Positions 10,451 through 19,582 are shown, counted from the stretch's first letter. The stretch: 64,000 nt of DNA from Polyangium sp. 15x6 (GCF_029960785.1 NZ_JASBQE010000005.1:62001-126000); one strand, 5' to 3'. The notes: a model not told the origin generated them from the letters alone. Translations and numbers: made by a program.

Positions 10451-11494
10451 TCAATGGGCGGTGCGCGCGCCGAGCCACCGCGAGAGCAGCGGCCAGACCG
10501 TGTGCGTCGAGCGGCTGCCCATGATCAGATCGATGTGCCCTTGCGGGAATACGCGGTACGTCTTGTCCCCCGAGCGGCTCGATCGATACGCGGGCTCCAC
10601 CGACGCCGGCGGCGCGAGGTCGTCGCTCTCGCCTGCGACCACGAGCAGCGGCACGTCCATCGCCTCGAAACCCTCGACGAACCCGGACAAACCGCCCAGC
10701 CGGTGCCCGCTCTGCCGCGCCTCCGCCGCCGCGAGGAACATGTTCCGGAGCACCGTGATGCTGCCGCTATCCATCGCCAGCGACATGTGCTGCGAGAGCA
10801 CCACCGGCTCCATCGATCCGGGCCGGAAACCTCGGATCGGCAGCGGGAAAATGGGGCTCTCCACGAGCACGCGCGACAGCCTGACGACCTCGCCGATGGC
10901 GCGGAGCCCGAGCGCGCCGTGCCCGAACGACATGCGCCGGTCCACGGCGAGCAGCACGTGCCCCGCCAGCGTGAGCGGTAGCGAGCCGCGCGTGAAATGG
11001 TACGGGCTGCCGAGGGTCACGACGCCCGCCACCGCGCCGTGGGCGAGCGGCGCCGCCGCGTAACTGACGAGCCCGCCGAGCGAGTGCCCCACGAGGAAGA
11101 CCGGCCGTGGACCGGCGAGGCGCTGCACCTCCTCGAGCGCCCAGGGCACGTCTTGCTTCACGAACTCGCTCACGTCGGTCGGCCGCCGCGCGCCGAGATG
11201 TCGGGAACGGCCGTGACCGCGCAGGTCCAGGTTGAAGACGTCGAAACCCTCGCGGGCCAGGAAATTCGAGAGGCTCCGGGCGGGCAGATGCCAGGCGTAC
11301 CGATTTTGCCCGTAGCCGTGAATGAGCAGCACGCTCCCCCGCGTCCCGCCGAGCTCCGCCGAGCGCTTTCGTACCATCGCCAGCGGAATCCCCTCCTCGG
11401 CTCCGCCGCCCCGCACGATGCACAGCTCCTTCACGAAACGCCCGCGCGCGTCGCGATCGATCGCTTGTTCGACCCGGAGTTGGTGCAGGATCAT
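10451..11494 (-). CDS. Alpha/beta-hydrolase
   Basis: A 347-residue alpha/beta-hydrolase-fold protein. After an N-terminal extension of about 50 residues come VLLIHGYGQNRYAW (oxyanion region), DVFNLDLRGHGRS, the nucleophile elbow FLVGHSLGGLV, a mid-length cap region, and PLLVVAGESDDLAPP (acid) with the His in FPQGHIDLIMG. The triad is complete. Such proteins are lipases, esterases or acyltransferases; the substrate is not readable. On the coding strand GGAGGG lies five bases before the ATG at 11494, which fixes the start. It is divergent from the beta-barrel candidate at 11776. Confidence 0.88.
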   Translation of the reverse strand: MILHQLRVEQAIDRDARGRFVKELCIVRGGGAEEGIPLAMVRKRSAELGGTRGSVLLIHGYGQNRYAWHLPARSLSNFLAREGFDVFNLDLRGHGRSRHLGARRPTDVSEFVKQDVPWALEEVQRLAGPRPVFLVGHSLGGLVSYAAAPLAHGAVAGVVTLGSPYHFTRGSLPLTLAGHVLLAVDRRMSFGHGALGLRAIGEVVRLSRVLVESPIFPLPIRGFRPGSMEPVVLSQHMSLAMDSGSITVLRNMFLAAAEARQSGHRLGGLSGFVEGFEAMDVPLLVVAGESDDLAPPASVEPAYRSSRSGDKTYRVFPQGHIDLIMGSRSTHTVWPLLSRWLGARTAH

Positions 11495-11775
11495 CGGTAC
11501 CCTCCGATTACCTACAAGAATGTGCCGAGCATGCAACGCGCCGAGCACTTCCCGGGCATTCGGGACCCGCGCGCGCCTTCGTTTCCCCGGAAAACCGGGA
11601 GCTCGTGCGACGCGGACCCCGAAATGGGTGGCACGTGCACACCTTCAGGTGGGGCGGATCACTCCTCGGGCCTCTTGGTGGGTTTGGGCGTCGCGGGGGC
11701 TTTCAAGACGGGCGGGCTCGTGTACTGTCTCCGCGTCCTTCTTCTTCTTCGAACACACCGACGAAAGAGCGTCCC

Positions 11776-12681
11776 ATGTTCCAGAAGGCCCTGCTTGCAC
11801 GCTTCGCCCTCCTGACCCTTGGCGCGTCCCTCTTCGTGACCGGCACTGCGTATGCGCAGCCCTCCGAGGACGGGTTCGACAAGGACGCCGAAGATACGCT
11901 GGCCGGAAAGGCGAACGACAAGGAGGAGGCGGCGGCCGGCGACAAGATGCCGGGCGAGAAGGAGAAGAAAACGGCGGAGAGCGGCGACACCGGGATCTGG
12001 GACACGAAAGAGGATCCCACGAAGGCGTACCGCTACATCGGCCTCCGCTACCGCCACGCCATCGTCCCGAAGGGGATCTTGAACATCTTCCTCGACGGCG
12101 GCGCGACGGTGGGCGTGCCGATGGGGGGCCTCGAGTTCGGCACGCGGCGCGACAGGCTCGAATACATCTTCTCGCTCTCGTACGCCGACTACTCGAGCGC
12201 CGAGATGCTCGTCAAAGGCAAGGGCCAGCCGAACACGGCGTACGAGCGCGTGCAGAGTGATCTCGCCGTGATTTTCGGCAAGGTCGAGATCCTCTACGAA
12301 GTGCCGCTCGACAGCCGCAGCCGCTTCTCGCTCCTCTTCGGCGGCGGCGTGGGCATCGGCGGCGTCATCGGTGATCTCTATCGGCGGCAGGTCTACCCGA
12401 ACACGGGGAACGATCCCGCGGCCCCGTCGCAGTGGGGCGACTGCACGGCCCGAGGCGAACCGGACGGCATCTACTGCGCCAACGACAACGGCCACTTCGG
12501 CGACTACGCCGAGCCGAGCTGGGCGAGCGGCGGCTCGAAGCCGTTCATTTTCCCGTGGATCGCCCTTCCGCAGGTGAGCTTCCGCTACAAGCCCATGAAG
12601 ATGCTCCAGGCGCGCGCCGACGTGGGCTTCGCCATTAGCTCGGGCGTGTACTTCGGCGCCAGCATCGACTACATCCTCTAA
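11776..12681 (+). CDS. Secreted/outer-membrane beta-barrel-like protein
   Basis: A 301-residue protein with a clear signal peptide (MFQKALLARFALLTL..., cleavage after TAYA, about residue 25). An acidic/Lys-rich linker (about 26-75) follows. The rest shows alternating aromatic strands such as YRYIGLRYRHAIVP, RLEYIFSLSYADYSS, LAVIFGKVEILYEVP and RFSLLFGGGVGIGG, and it ends in SSGVYFGASIDYIL, an aromatic terminal strand as in outer-membrane proteins. Four Cys sit in a central loop around residues 220-240. It precedes the large regulator gene by 21 bases and may be cotranscribed with it. Confidence 0.8.
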   Translation: MFQKALLARFALLTLGASLFVTGTAYAQPSEDGFDKDAEDTLAGKANDKEEAAAGDKMPGEKEKKTAESGDTGIWDTKEDPTKAYRYIGLRYRHAIVPKGILNIFLDGGATVGVPMGGLEFGTRRDRLEYIFSLSYADYSSAEMLVKGKGQPNTAYERVQSDLAVIFGKVEILYEVPLDSRSRFSLLFGGGVGIGGVIGDLYRRQVYPNTGNDPAAPSQWGDCTARGEPDGIYCANDNGHFGDYAEPSWASGGSKPFIFPWIALPQVSFRYKPMKMLQARADVGFAISSGVYFGASIDYIL

Positions 12682-12702
12682 GGAAGAGGAGCCCAGGGAA
12701 CG

Positions 12703-15700
12703 TTGCAGCTCCCGCCCCGATACGAGCCTATCGCCCCCCTTGGAAAGGGCGGCGGTGGAGAGGTCTGGTCCGCGAAAGACCGCATCACCGGCGCGACCGT
12801 CGCCGTGAAGGTCCTCGCCGAGGGCGCGAACGAGGCGGAAATGCTCGCCCTCGTCCGCGAAGCCGTGGCGCTCTCCGGCCTCGAAGGCCTCGGCGTGCCG
12901 CGCATCCTCGGCTTCGGACGCCTGCCGAACAGCCGCCGCGCGTACCTCGTGCGCGAGCTCGTCGTCGGCAAGAGCCTGGCCGCGCGGTTCGCCGAACCCG
13001 ATGAGCCGCTGGAGATCCTCGCCGCGATCGCGCAGGCCGCCGATCAGCTCACGCGGCTGCACCGCGCGCTCTTGCTGCACGGCGATCTGAAGCCTGCGAA
13101 CATCATCGTCGGGCCGGGCGGTAAGGCGACGCTCGTCGACCTCGGGCTCGCGGCGAACTTCCGCGAAGGCGGCGAACGTCCGTCGGGCCTGACGCCGCGG
13201 TACGCCGCCCCGGAGCTGCTCTCGGGCGCGCCGCTCGGCGTGCGCGCCGAGATCTACGCGCTCGGCGTCACGCTGCGCGAGGCCCTCGTCGCGGTCGGGC
13301 TCGCCCTCGATCCGGCCGTCGTATCGGCGCTCGAAGAGATCGAGCGTCGCGCCACGGCGGTCGATCCGACGAGCCGCTTCCCGAGCGCGGACGAGCTCGC
13401 GAGCGCCATCCGCCGCGCCGCCTCCTTGCCGATGCCCGAGGCGTTCGCCTCGCGTGACGCGCTCGTCTGGCCGATCGTCGGCCTCGACGAGCACGCCGCC
13501 GCGCTCGACGCGCAGATCGAATCGCTGCGCTCGGGCGGCGGCATCGTGGTCACGGGCCTCGCGGGCGCGGGCAAGAGCACGCTCCTTCGACGCGTCGCGT
13601 GGTGGCTCGGCGTGAAGGGACGCGCCGTCGCCTGGGTCGAGGCCGGTGTCGCGCCCGACCCGGGGCACGCGATGGACCTCGAACTCGCGGGAGCGGGAGA
13701 CACGCAGGGCGCGATCGTCCTCGTGGATGACGCCGATCGCCTCGCCAAGCCCGACCTCACGCGCCTCGCCGCGCTGCGCGAGGCTGGCGCCCGCGTCGTC
13801 GTCACCTTCGACCCCGAGCGCCTGCCGAACCTGCCGGGCCCGACGCTCGAGCTCTTCGCCGTCCCGCCGCTCGACGAGTCGCGCGCGCGTGACCTCGTGC
13901 GCTCGGCGATCCCCTCGCTCGGCGACGTCGTCGCGGATCACGTCGCGCGTCGCGCGGGCCATTTGCCCGGCAAGATCCGCGCGATCGTCGAGGCGATCGC
14001 GCGCGCCCCCGTCGCGAGCCCCGCCGACGTCGATCGCCTCCTCGCCGAGGAGGACGAGCGCGGCACCGATCGTGAGCGCGCGATGAAGCTGCTCGATCGG
14101 GGCCACGTCGACGAGGCCGCCGAGGTGCTCGCGCGCCTCGAAGACGACCCTTCGCCCGCCGTCGCGATCGCCCGCGCGCGCCTCTTCACGAGCCGCGGCG
14201 ACGCCATGCGCGCGATCGCCGAGCTCGAACGCGTGCACGACGAGGCCCTCGCGGCCGACGCCGAGATCGCCGCCTCGTATTGCCTCCACGCCTCGCGCGC
14301 GCTCCTCCGCGCCGGCGACTATGCGGGCGCCGAGATCCAGGCCGGCGCCGCGGCCGAACGCACGGGCCTCTCGGCCGCCGCGGACGACGCCGCGCCGCTG
14401 CCACGCGCGGAAGGCCGCCGCGCGCTCGCCATGCTCGCGATCGCCGCGGATGCGCTCGCCGTCTCCGGCCTCGCGCAGAGCTTCTCCGCGCGGCACGAGG
14501 ACGCCAAGCGCACGCTCACGCGCGCCGTCCGCCTCGCGCGTGGGGTGGGCGGCGAGCCGCGGATCCTCTCCGTCGCGCTCGGCTCGCTCGCCTTCGCGCT
14601 CCAGCGCGACGACCAGCTCGACCCCGCCAAGGCCGCCTACGAAGAAGCCCTCTCCGCGGCGGAACAAGCTGGCGACGCGGGCAGCGTGGCCACGACGCGC
14701 TTGAACCTCGCGGGCATCGCCAAGGCGCAGGGCGACCTCGCGGCCGCGCTCATGCACCTCGAAGCGGCGGTCGACATGGGCCACCGCTCGGGCCGCGTCC
14801 CCACGCTTCGCCAGGCGCTCCTGAACCTCGCGAACCTCGAGCTCTACCTCGGCCGGCTCGCGCGGGCGCGCGTCTCCATCGACCAGCTCGCGCTCCAGCG
14901 CACCGAGCTCGGCCCGAGCCAGCGCGCGCAGCTCCTCTCGCTCGAAGCCGAGCACGCTGCGCGCTCCGGCGATCCCGCCGCGGCCGAGCACCTCTGCCGC
15001 GCGTGCGCCGAGAGCTGGGAGAGCCTCGGCCGGGGCGTCGACGCGGCCGAAGCGCGGCTCGAACGTGTCCTCGTCGCGCCCGTGACCCCCGGCGATGACG
15101 TGAGCGAGCTCGAAGCCGAAATCGATCGTGCTTCCGCGGCCCTCGGGGGCGGCTCGGCGCATCGCCCGCTCCTCTCGCTCGCGCGTGGCCGCGTGGCCAC
15201 GCTCCGCGGCGACGAACGACAGGCCGCGGCGCATTGCGAGGAGGCGCTCGAAGCGGCGCGCGCCTCGGGCCAGAAGGACTTCATCGCCCGCGCCCTCGAA
15301 GCACGCGCCGCCCTGCACGAGGACGGCGGCAAGCCCATGCTCGCGCGCCGCGATCGAGAGGCCGCGCTCGCCGTCCTCGAGGAGATCGCCTCCGTCTTGC
15401 CGCGTGACTTGCGCGAGGTCTTCTGGGACGACCCGCGCCGCCGCGCCTTGCGCGCGCTCTGCATGCCCTCCGTGCACACGCCGCAGCAGCAGGCCACGAC
15501 GGCCGCGTCGCCGAACGCCTCGCCTTCGAGCACCCTCGCGGCGATCCGCAAGGCCCCCACGGAAGAGCGCCTCGCGCGCATCCTGGAGATCAACCGCGCC
15601 ATCGCCGGCGAAGTCGACCTCGCGCGCCTGCTCGAGAAGGTCACCGATCACGCGATCGCCCTGCTCGGCGCCGAGCGTGGCTTCGTCATCCTGAAGAGCA

Positions 15701-17247
15701 CGCAGCCGCCGCGCGACGAGGCCGATCCTTCGGCGCCCTTGCCCTTCGCGCTCTCGGTCCACGCCTTCCGCGGCCGCGAGGGCGACGACGCACACGCGCG
15801 CTTCTCGCAGTCGATCGCCGAGCGTGTCGTCCACGTCGGCGAGCCCATCGTCACGGTGAGCGCGCGCGAGGACGCCCGCATGGCCGGGTATGTCTCGGTC
15901 CACCAGCTCATGCTCCAGTCGATCGCGTGCGTCCCCATCCGCGCGCGGGGCGGCGAGGTCATCGGCGCGCTCTACCTGGAGACGCGCCTCCGCCCTGCGA
16001 TGGGCTTCACGGACGAGCTCCCCACGCTCGTCGCGCTCGCCGATCAGGTGGCGATCGCCATCGAGACGGCGCGCCTCGTCGGCGAGAACGCGCGGCGCGC
16101 GCGCGAGCTCGAAAAGAAGAGCGCGGAGCTCGAGCGGGCGAACCACGAGCTCGAAGGGGCCCGCGCCGAGCTCGAAGAGCTGCTCGGCCAGCGCACTGAG
16201 GAGCTCAAGGCCACGAAGCGCGACCTCCGCTCGGCGCGCGCGGTCATCAAGGGCCATTTCGGCTACGAGGGCCTCGTCGGCCGCAGCGAGGCCATGCGCC
16301 GCGTCTACGCGCTCATCGACCGTGTGAAGGACACGGACATCCCCGTCCTCGTCGTGGGCGAGAGCGGCACGGGCAAGGAAGTCGTCGCGCGGGCCATCCA
16401 CAATGCCGGCCCGCGCGCCAAGAAGCCTTTCGTGGGCATCAACGTCGGCGCCATTCCCGAGCACCTCCTCGAGAGCGAGCTCTTCGGCCACATGCGAGGC
16501 GCCTTCACGGGCGCCGACCGGGATCGCCGCGGCCTCTTCCGCGAGGCCGAGGGCGGCACGATCCTGCTCGACGAGATCGGCGAAATGCCGCCGAAGATGC
16601 AGGCCGGCCTCCTCCGCGTCTTGCAAGAAAAGGTCGTCCGCCCGGTCGGCGGCGCGCGCGAGGAGCCCGTCAACACGCGCGTCATCGCCGCGACGCACCG
16701 GGATCTCGTGGCGATGACGGCGGCCGGCACGTTCCGCGAGGACCTCCTCTACCGCTTGCACGTCGTCGAAGTCCGCGTCCCGCCTTTGCGCGAGCGCATC
16801 GAGGACATCCCGATCTTGATCGACCATTTCCTCGGCATCTTCGCGGCACGTTATGGCCGGGAGCGCCGGAGCGTCTCGCGTGCCGCGCTTCGTCGGCTGA
16901 TGGGGCATGGCTGGCCGGGCAACGTGCGCCAGCTCGAGAACGTCCTCTTGAATGCGTGGGTCCTCTCCGATCAAGCGGAGCTCGAGCCCGAGGACTTCGA
17001 GCTCCCGGAGGCGCGCCTCGCCCCGCGCCCGCCTCCTCCGCCGGAGAGCCTCCGTGAAGGCCCGCGCAGCGCCTCGACCGAGCCCTCGCGCAAGCTCTCC
17101 TCGCTCGAGGCGCACAAGGCCGACGAGCGCGAGCGTATCCTCTCGGCGCTCCAGGCCTCGAACTGGAACCGCGTGAAGGCCGCGCGCCTCGTGGGTTTGC
17201 CTCGCCGCACATTTTACAGGCGCCTCAAGGAGTACGGAATCCAATGA
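12703..17247 (+). CDS. Ser/Thr kinase - AAA ATPase - TPR - GAF - sigma-54 activator fusion
   Basis: A 1514-residue multidomain regulator started by TTG. Residues about 1-240 form a protein-kinase domain: glycine loop LGKGGGGEVW, VAVKVL lysine near 34, HGDLKPANII near 126 and DLGLA near 148. A P-loop ATPase follows (GLAGAGKSTLL near 285). A long TPR-like helical region covers about 470-920, a GAF domain about 955-1126, and a coiled coil about 1130-1175. The sigma-54 activator AAA+ domain spans about 1185-1425, with Walker A GESGTGKEV near 1218 and GAFTGA near 1266. A Fis-type helix-turn-helix ends the protein (WNRVKAARLVGLPRRTFYRRLKEYG). The kinase has HGD instead of HRD and DLG instead of DFG, so activity is uncertain. 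AGGAAGAGGAG lies before the start. The next gene overlaps its stop. Confidence 0.95.
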   Translation: MQLPPRYEPIAPLGKGGGGEVWSAKDRITGATVAVKVLAEGANEAEMLALVREAVALSGLEGLGVPRILGFGRLPNSRRAYLVRELVVGKSLAARFAEPDEPLEILAAIAQAADQLTRLHRALLLHGDLKPANIIVGPGGKATLVDLGLAANFREGGERPSGLTPRYAAPELLSGAPLGVRAEIYALGVTLREALVAVGLALDPAVVSALEEIERRATAVDPTSRFPSADELASAIRRAASLPMPEAFASRDALVWPIVGLDEHAAALDAQIESLRSGGGIVVTGLAGAGKSTLLRRVAWWLGVKGRAVAWVEAGVAPDPGHAMDLELAGAGDTQGAIVLVDDADRLAKPDLTRLAALREAGARVVVTFDPERLPNLPGPTLELFAVPPLDESRARDLVRSAIPSLGDVVADHVARRAGHLPGKIRAIVEAIARAPVASPADVDRLLAEEDERGTDRERAMKLLDRGHVDEAAEVLARLEDDPSPAVAIARARLFTSRGDAMRAIAELERVHDEALAADAEIAASYCLHASRALLRAGDYAGAEIQAGAAAERTGLSAAADDAAPLPRAEGRRALAMLAIAADALAVSGLAQSFSARHEDAKRTLTRAVRLARGVGGEPRILSVALGSLAFALQRDDQLDPAKAAYEEALSAAEQAGDAGSVATTRLNLAGIAKAQGDLAAALMHLEAAVDMGHRSGRVPTLRQALLNLANLELYLGRLARARVSIDQLALQRTELGPSQRAQLLSLEAEHAARSGDPAAAEHLCRACAESWESLGRGVDAAEARLERVLVAPVTPGDDVSELEAEIDRASAALGGGSAHRPLLSLARGRVATLRGDERQAAAHCEEALEAARASGQKDFIARALEARAALHEDGGKPMLARRDREAALAVLEEIASVLPRDLREVFWDDPRRRALRALCMPSVHTPQQQATTAASPNASPSSTLAAIRKAPTEERLARILEINRAIAGEVDLARLLEKVTDHAIALLGAERGFVILKSTQPPRDEADPSAPLPFALSVHAFRGREGDDAHARFSQSIAERVVHVGEPIVTVSAREDARMAGYVSVHQLMLQSIACVPIRARGGEVIGALYLETRLRPAMGFTDELPTLVALADQVAIAIETARLVGENARRARELEKKSAELERANHELEGARAELEELLGQRTEELKATKRDLRSARAVIKGHFGYEGLVGRSEAMRRVYALIDRVKDTDIPVLVVGESGTGKEVVARAIHNAGPRAKKPFVGINVGAIPEHLLESELFGHMRGAFTGADRDRRGLFREAEGGTILLDEIGEMPPKMQAGLLRVLQEKVVRPVGGAREEPVNTRVIAATHRDLVAMTAAGTFREDLLYRLHVVEVRVPPLRERIEDIPILIDHFLGIFAARYGRERRSVSRAALRRLMGHGWPGNVRQLENVLLNAWVLSDQAELEPEDFELPEARLAPRPPPPPESLREGPRSASTEPSRKLSSLEAHKADERERILSALQASNWNRVKAARLVGLPRRTFYRRLKEYGIQ

Positions 17248-17552
17248 CGACAGAGCCCGGTAACCTCGCCGCATTCGTGGACGGCGTCGCGCTGCCCGAG
17301 GAGGAGGCGCGCGACCTCTGGAAGCGCTTCAGCGAATGGATGGGCGAGCACAGGGGCGACATGGAGGGGTTTGGCAAGCAGAACGGGTATACGCGGATCA
17401 CGCCCGAATATCGGGGCGGGCGGGCCGTGCTGGTCGCGTATACGAAGGAGCCGCCGCCCGCGCCGCCGCCGCAAAAGAAGCCGGCGGGGAAGGGGGGCGG
17501 AGGCGGAGGCGGTCGCCGCGGCGGCCGTCGCGGGGGCGGCGGGAGGCGATAA
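17244..17552 (+). CDS. Small protein with Gly/Arg-rich (RGG-like) tail
   Basis: A 102-residue protein whose ATG overlaps the stop of the large regulator gene (ATGA), implying translational coupling. Residues 1-70 form a small acidic/hydrophobic domain (AAFVDGVALPEEEARDLWKRFSEWMGEH...). The C-terminal 30 residues are a Pro-rich linker, a Lys/Gly stretch and then runs of GG and RRGG, the composition of RGG boxes that bind nucleic acid or drive condensation. The function is unknown. Coupling to the sigma-54 activator suggests a shared pathway, but the tail could also be a simple low-complexity expansion. Confidence 0.72.
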   Translation: MTTEPGNLAAFVDGVALPEEEARDLWKRFSEWMGEHRGDMEGFGKQNGYTRITPEYRGGRAVLVAYTKEPPPAPPPQKKPAGKGGGGGGGRRGGRRGGGGRR

Positions 17553-17629
17553 CGTCGTTCGGCGAGGAACGCCGCGCACGTCCGCGAAGGACGCGTCCCC
17601 GGTGAAGACGGACGTGGTATACGTTCGTT

Positions 17630-18535
17630 ATGGCACCTCCGGGCGAGACGAGCGAGGACGCCCTGCCTGAACCGCCCGTGACCCCATCGGCGGAGGCTTG
17701 GCGCGCCATGACACCCCAGGCTCGCGAGCGGTTCATCGACGAGGTCGTCGTAGCGTTCTCGGATCCGCGATGGAACGACGGGAACGGCCAGCCCCACAAC
17801 CTCGCCAAGCGGCGCGCGACCGAACGGCTCCGCCGGCACTTCGATGCGATCGGCCGCCGCATCTATCTGGCCGAGGAACTCAACGTCCTCTATCCCGGCG
17901 AGCGCGCGTTTTGCCCAGACATCCTGGCCGTCCTCGACGTCCCCCAGCCCGAGGACGACGAGCGGATGGCGTGGGTCGTGGCCGACGAGGGGCGGGGGCT
18001 CGACCTGGTCATCGAGGTCCTCTACGAAGGTCGCCGTAAGAAGGACCTCGTCGACAACGTGGAGCGGTACGCGCGCCTCGGGATCCCCGAATATTTCGTC
18101 TACGACCGCAAGAAGCAGCAACTCCACGGCTACCGCCTCCCGGCCCCGGAGGCGCGTCGATACCAGCGCATCGTGCCGCAGGCGGGGCGGTATGCCTCGG
18201 GCGTGCTGGGCCTCGACCTGGCCATCGAGAAGGGCAAGCTCGAGTTTTTCTACGGAATGGCCGCGATTTTCGGGACGGAGGACCTCATCGGGCGCCTCCA
18301 GGGCATGATGCAGAGCTTGGAGGCGAAGGCCGAGCAGGCCGAGGCGCAAGCGGAGCAAGCCCTCACGAGCCTGCAAAACAGCCTACTCGCCATCGTCGCG
18401 GCCCGGGGGATCCCGTGCTCGGACGACGACCGCGAGCGCGTCCGGTCCTGCGTCGCGCTCGAAACGCTCCAGCGCTGGCTCGTCCGGGCGGCCACGGTCG
18501 GCTCGATGGCCGAGGTTCTCGCGGAAAACGCGTAA
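17630..18535 (+). CDS. Uma2-family (DUF820) protein with coiled-coil tail
   Basis: A 301-residue protein. Residues about 50-205 match the Uma2/DUF820 restriction-endonuclease-like fold: LAEELNVLYPGE, FCPDILAVLD, LDLVIEVLYEGRRKKDLVDNVERYARLGIPEYFVYD. The conserved Asp, the IEV strand and the Lys/Asp residues of the PD-(D/E)XK-like core are all present. Residues about 225-255 form a heptad-rich coil (EAKAEQAEAQAEQAL). Uma2 proteins are abundant in cyanobacteria and myxobacteria; nuclease activity in them is mostly predicted. The gene is followed directly by a 42-bp tandem repeat. Confidence 0.88.
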   Translation: MAPPGETSEDALPEPPVTPSAEAWRAMTPQARERFIDEVVVAFSDPRWNDGNGQPHNLAKRRATERLRRHFDAIGRRIYLAEELNVLYPGERAFCPDILAVLDVPQPEDDERMAWVVADEGRGLDLVIEVLYEGRRKKDLVDNVERYARLGIPEYFVYDRKKQQLHGYRLPAPEARRYQRIVPQAGRYASGVLGLDLAIEKGKLEFFYGMAAIFGTEDLIGRLQGMMQSLEAKAEQAEAQAEQALTSLQNSLLAIVAARGIPCSDDDRERVRSCVALETLQRWLVRAATVGSMAEVLAENA

Positions 18536-18543
18536 CCGTCACG

Positions 18544-18797
18544 TCCGAACGCCGCGTGCAACGCGTGCAAACGCCATCGGTGACGTCCGAATGCCGCGTG
18601 CAACGGTTGCAAACGGCATTTGCACCGCTCCGAGACCCGTCTGCACGCGTTGCAAACGCCTCTCGGGGTGTACCGAACGCCGCTTGCAAGCGTTGCAAAC
18701 GCCTCTCGGAGTGTCCGAATGCCGCTTGCAACGCGTGCAAACGGCGCTTTGTACGCGCACATCGCGCCTTGCAACGGCTGCACGCGGGTTTCGTGAC
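18544..18797. repeat. Degenerate 42-bp tandem repeat, six units
   Basis: Six head-to-tail units of 42-44 bases start at 18544, 18586, 18629, 18671, 18714 and 18758 (the last is the most diverged). The shared core is TCCGAAYGCCGCNTGCAA followed by NCGNNTGCAAACG. Each unit contains the inverted pair TTGCA...TGCAA about five bases apart, so each could form a small hairpin or a protein-binding dyad. It fills most of the 380-base gap (18536-18916) between the Uma2 gene and the next gene. Several reading frames stay open through it because the period is close to 14 codons; I do not call it coding. Confidence 0.85.
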
Positions 18798-18916
18798 GCT
18801 CGCGGGTGAATCCTCCGTCGAGAGTGTGCTCCCGTAGCATGCTCGCCTCGGTCGGACCGTCTGCCTGGTCGCCGTATCACGACGTCTCGCACGTCACCCC
18901 TTATCTGGAGGTTTCC

Positions 18917-19582
18917 ATGTCTCATCCCCGCAAGATCCCGCCCACGCTGCCTCTCGACGAAGTAGAGACCGAGGTCTTTTTCACGCGCTCCGGCGTCAAG
19001 GCCGACCCCGACGCCCAGGATCTCCTATCGCTCACGGACGGCTGGCTCGAAAGAGTCGACGCGGTGCGGACGAAGGAACGGTCGGCGCGCGAGGCGCAGG
19101 CGGACGCGGACGCCGCGCGCACCATCGCCAATACGCGGCTCGACCGTGCTTGCCAGCGGTTCGGGGACGAGCTCCTTCTCGCCGTGGGCAAGGAGCGCGG
19201 GACGGCGCGGTGGACGCAGTTTTTCCCGGTCCCCGTCAGCAAATTCATCCGCCAGGCGTTGCCCAAGCAAGTCGCGCGCGTGATCGGATGGCTCGATTCG
19301 AAGGACCCCATCCTCGATAAGCACCGCGTGGGACTCGAACCCTGGGCGAAGGCGGCAGACGCCGCGCTCAAGAGGACCACGGCGATCGCCACGGTGCGCG
19401 GCGAGGCGCGCATCGGCCGCGAAGAGCTCGCCGAGCGGCTCACGCGCGACCGGGATGCATTGCACGATGCATTGTCGGCCCGTGCGCGGGAGCGAGGTTT
19501 GCCGCGTGATTGGGCGGATCAGTTTTTCCGGAAGGTGAGCCGGGCGGCGGAGGAGGCGGCCGAGGGGGCCGGGGAGGGGTAG
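18917..19582 (+). CDS. Hypothetical helical protein
   Basis: A 221-residue protein without signal peptide. It is mostly helical and charged (for example AVRTKERSAREAQADADAARTIANTRLDRACQRFGDELL), with a Trp/Phe-rich middle (ARWTQFFPVPVSKFIRQALP) and an Ala/Glu-rich C-terminus. I do not recognise a family. The ATG at 18917 is preceded by GGAGG at a good distance, which decides the start and excludes in-frame codons further up. It lies just after the 42-bp repeat tract and converges on the lipoprotein paralog array. Confidence 0.72.
   Translation: MSHPRKIPPTLPLDEVETEVFFTRSGVKADPDAQDLLSLTDGWLERVDAVRTKERSAREAQADADAARTIANTRLDRACQRFGDELLLAVGKERGTARWTQFFPVPVSKFIRQALPKQVARVIGWLDSKDPILDKHRVGLEPWAKAADAALKRTTAIATVRGEARIGREELAERLTRDRDALHDALSARARERGLPRDWADQFFRKVSRAAEEAAEGAGEG

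Noticed and set aside
11659-17274. A 1.9-kb-codon open frame on the minus strand opposite the kinase-sigma54 gene
   Set aside because: Its translation is dominated by Arg, Ala, Glu and Gly with no motif, and the plus strand carries a clear multidomain protein. It is a codon-composition artefact of GC-rich DNA.
18544-18797. CRISPR array
   Set aside because: The units are adjacent without uniform unique spacers, differ from each other, and no cas genes are near.
18415-18840. Open frames through the 42-bp repeat on both strands
   Set aside because: All frames stay open because the period is near 14 codons. None has a convincing start and Shine-Dalgarno, so I treat the region as a repeat.
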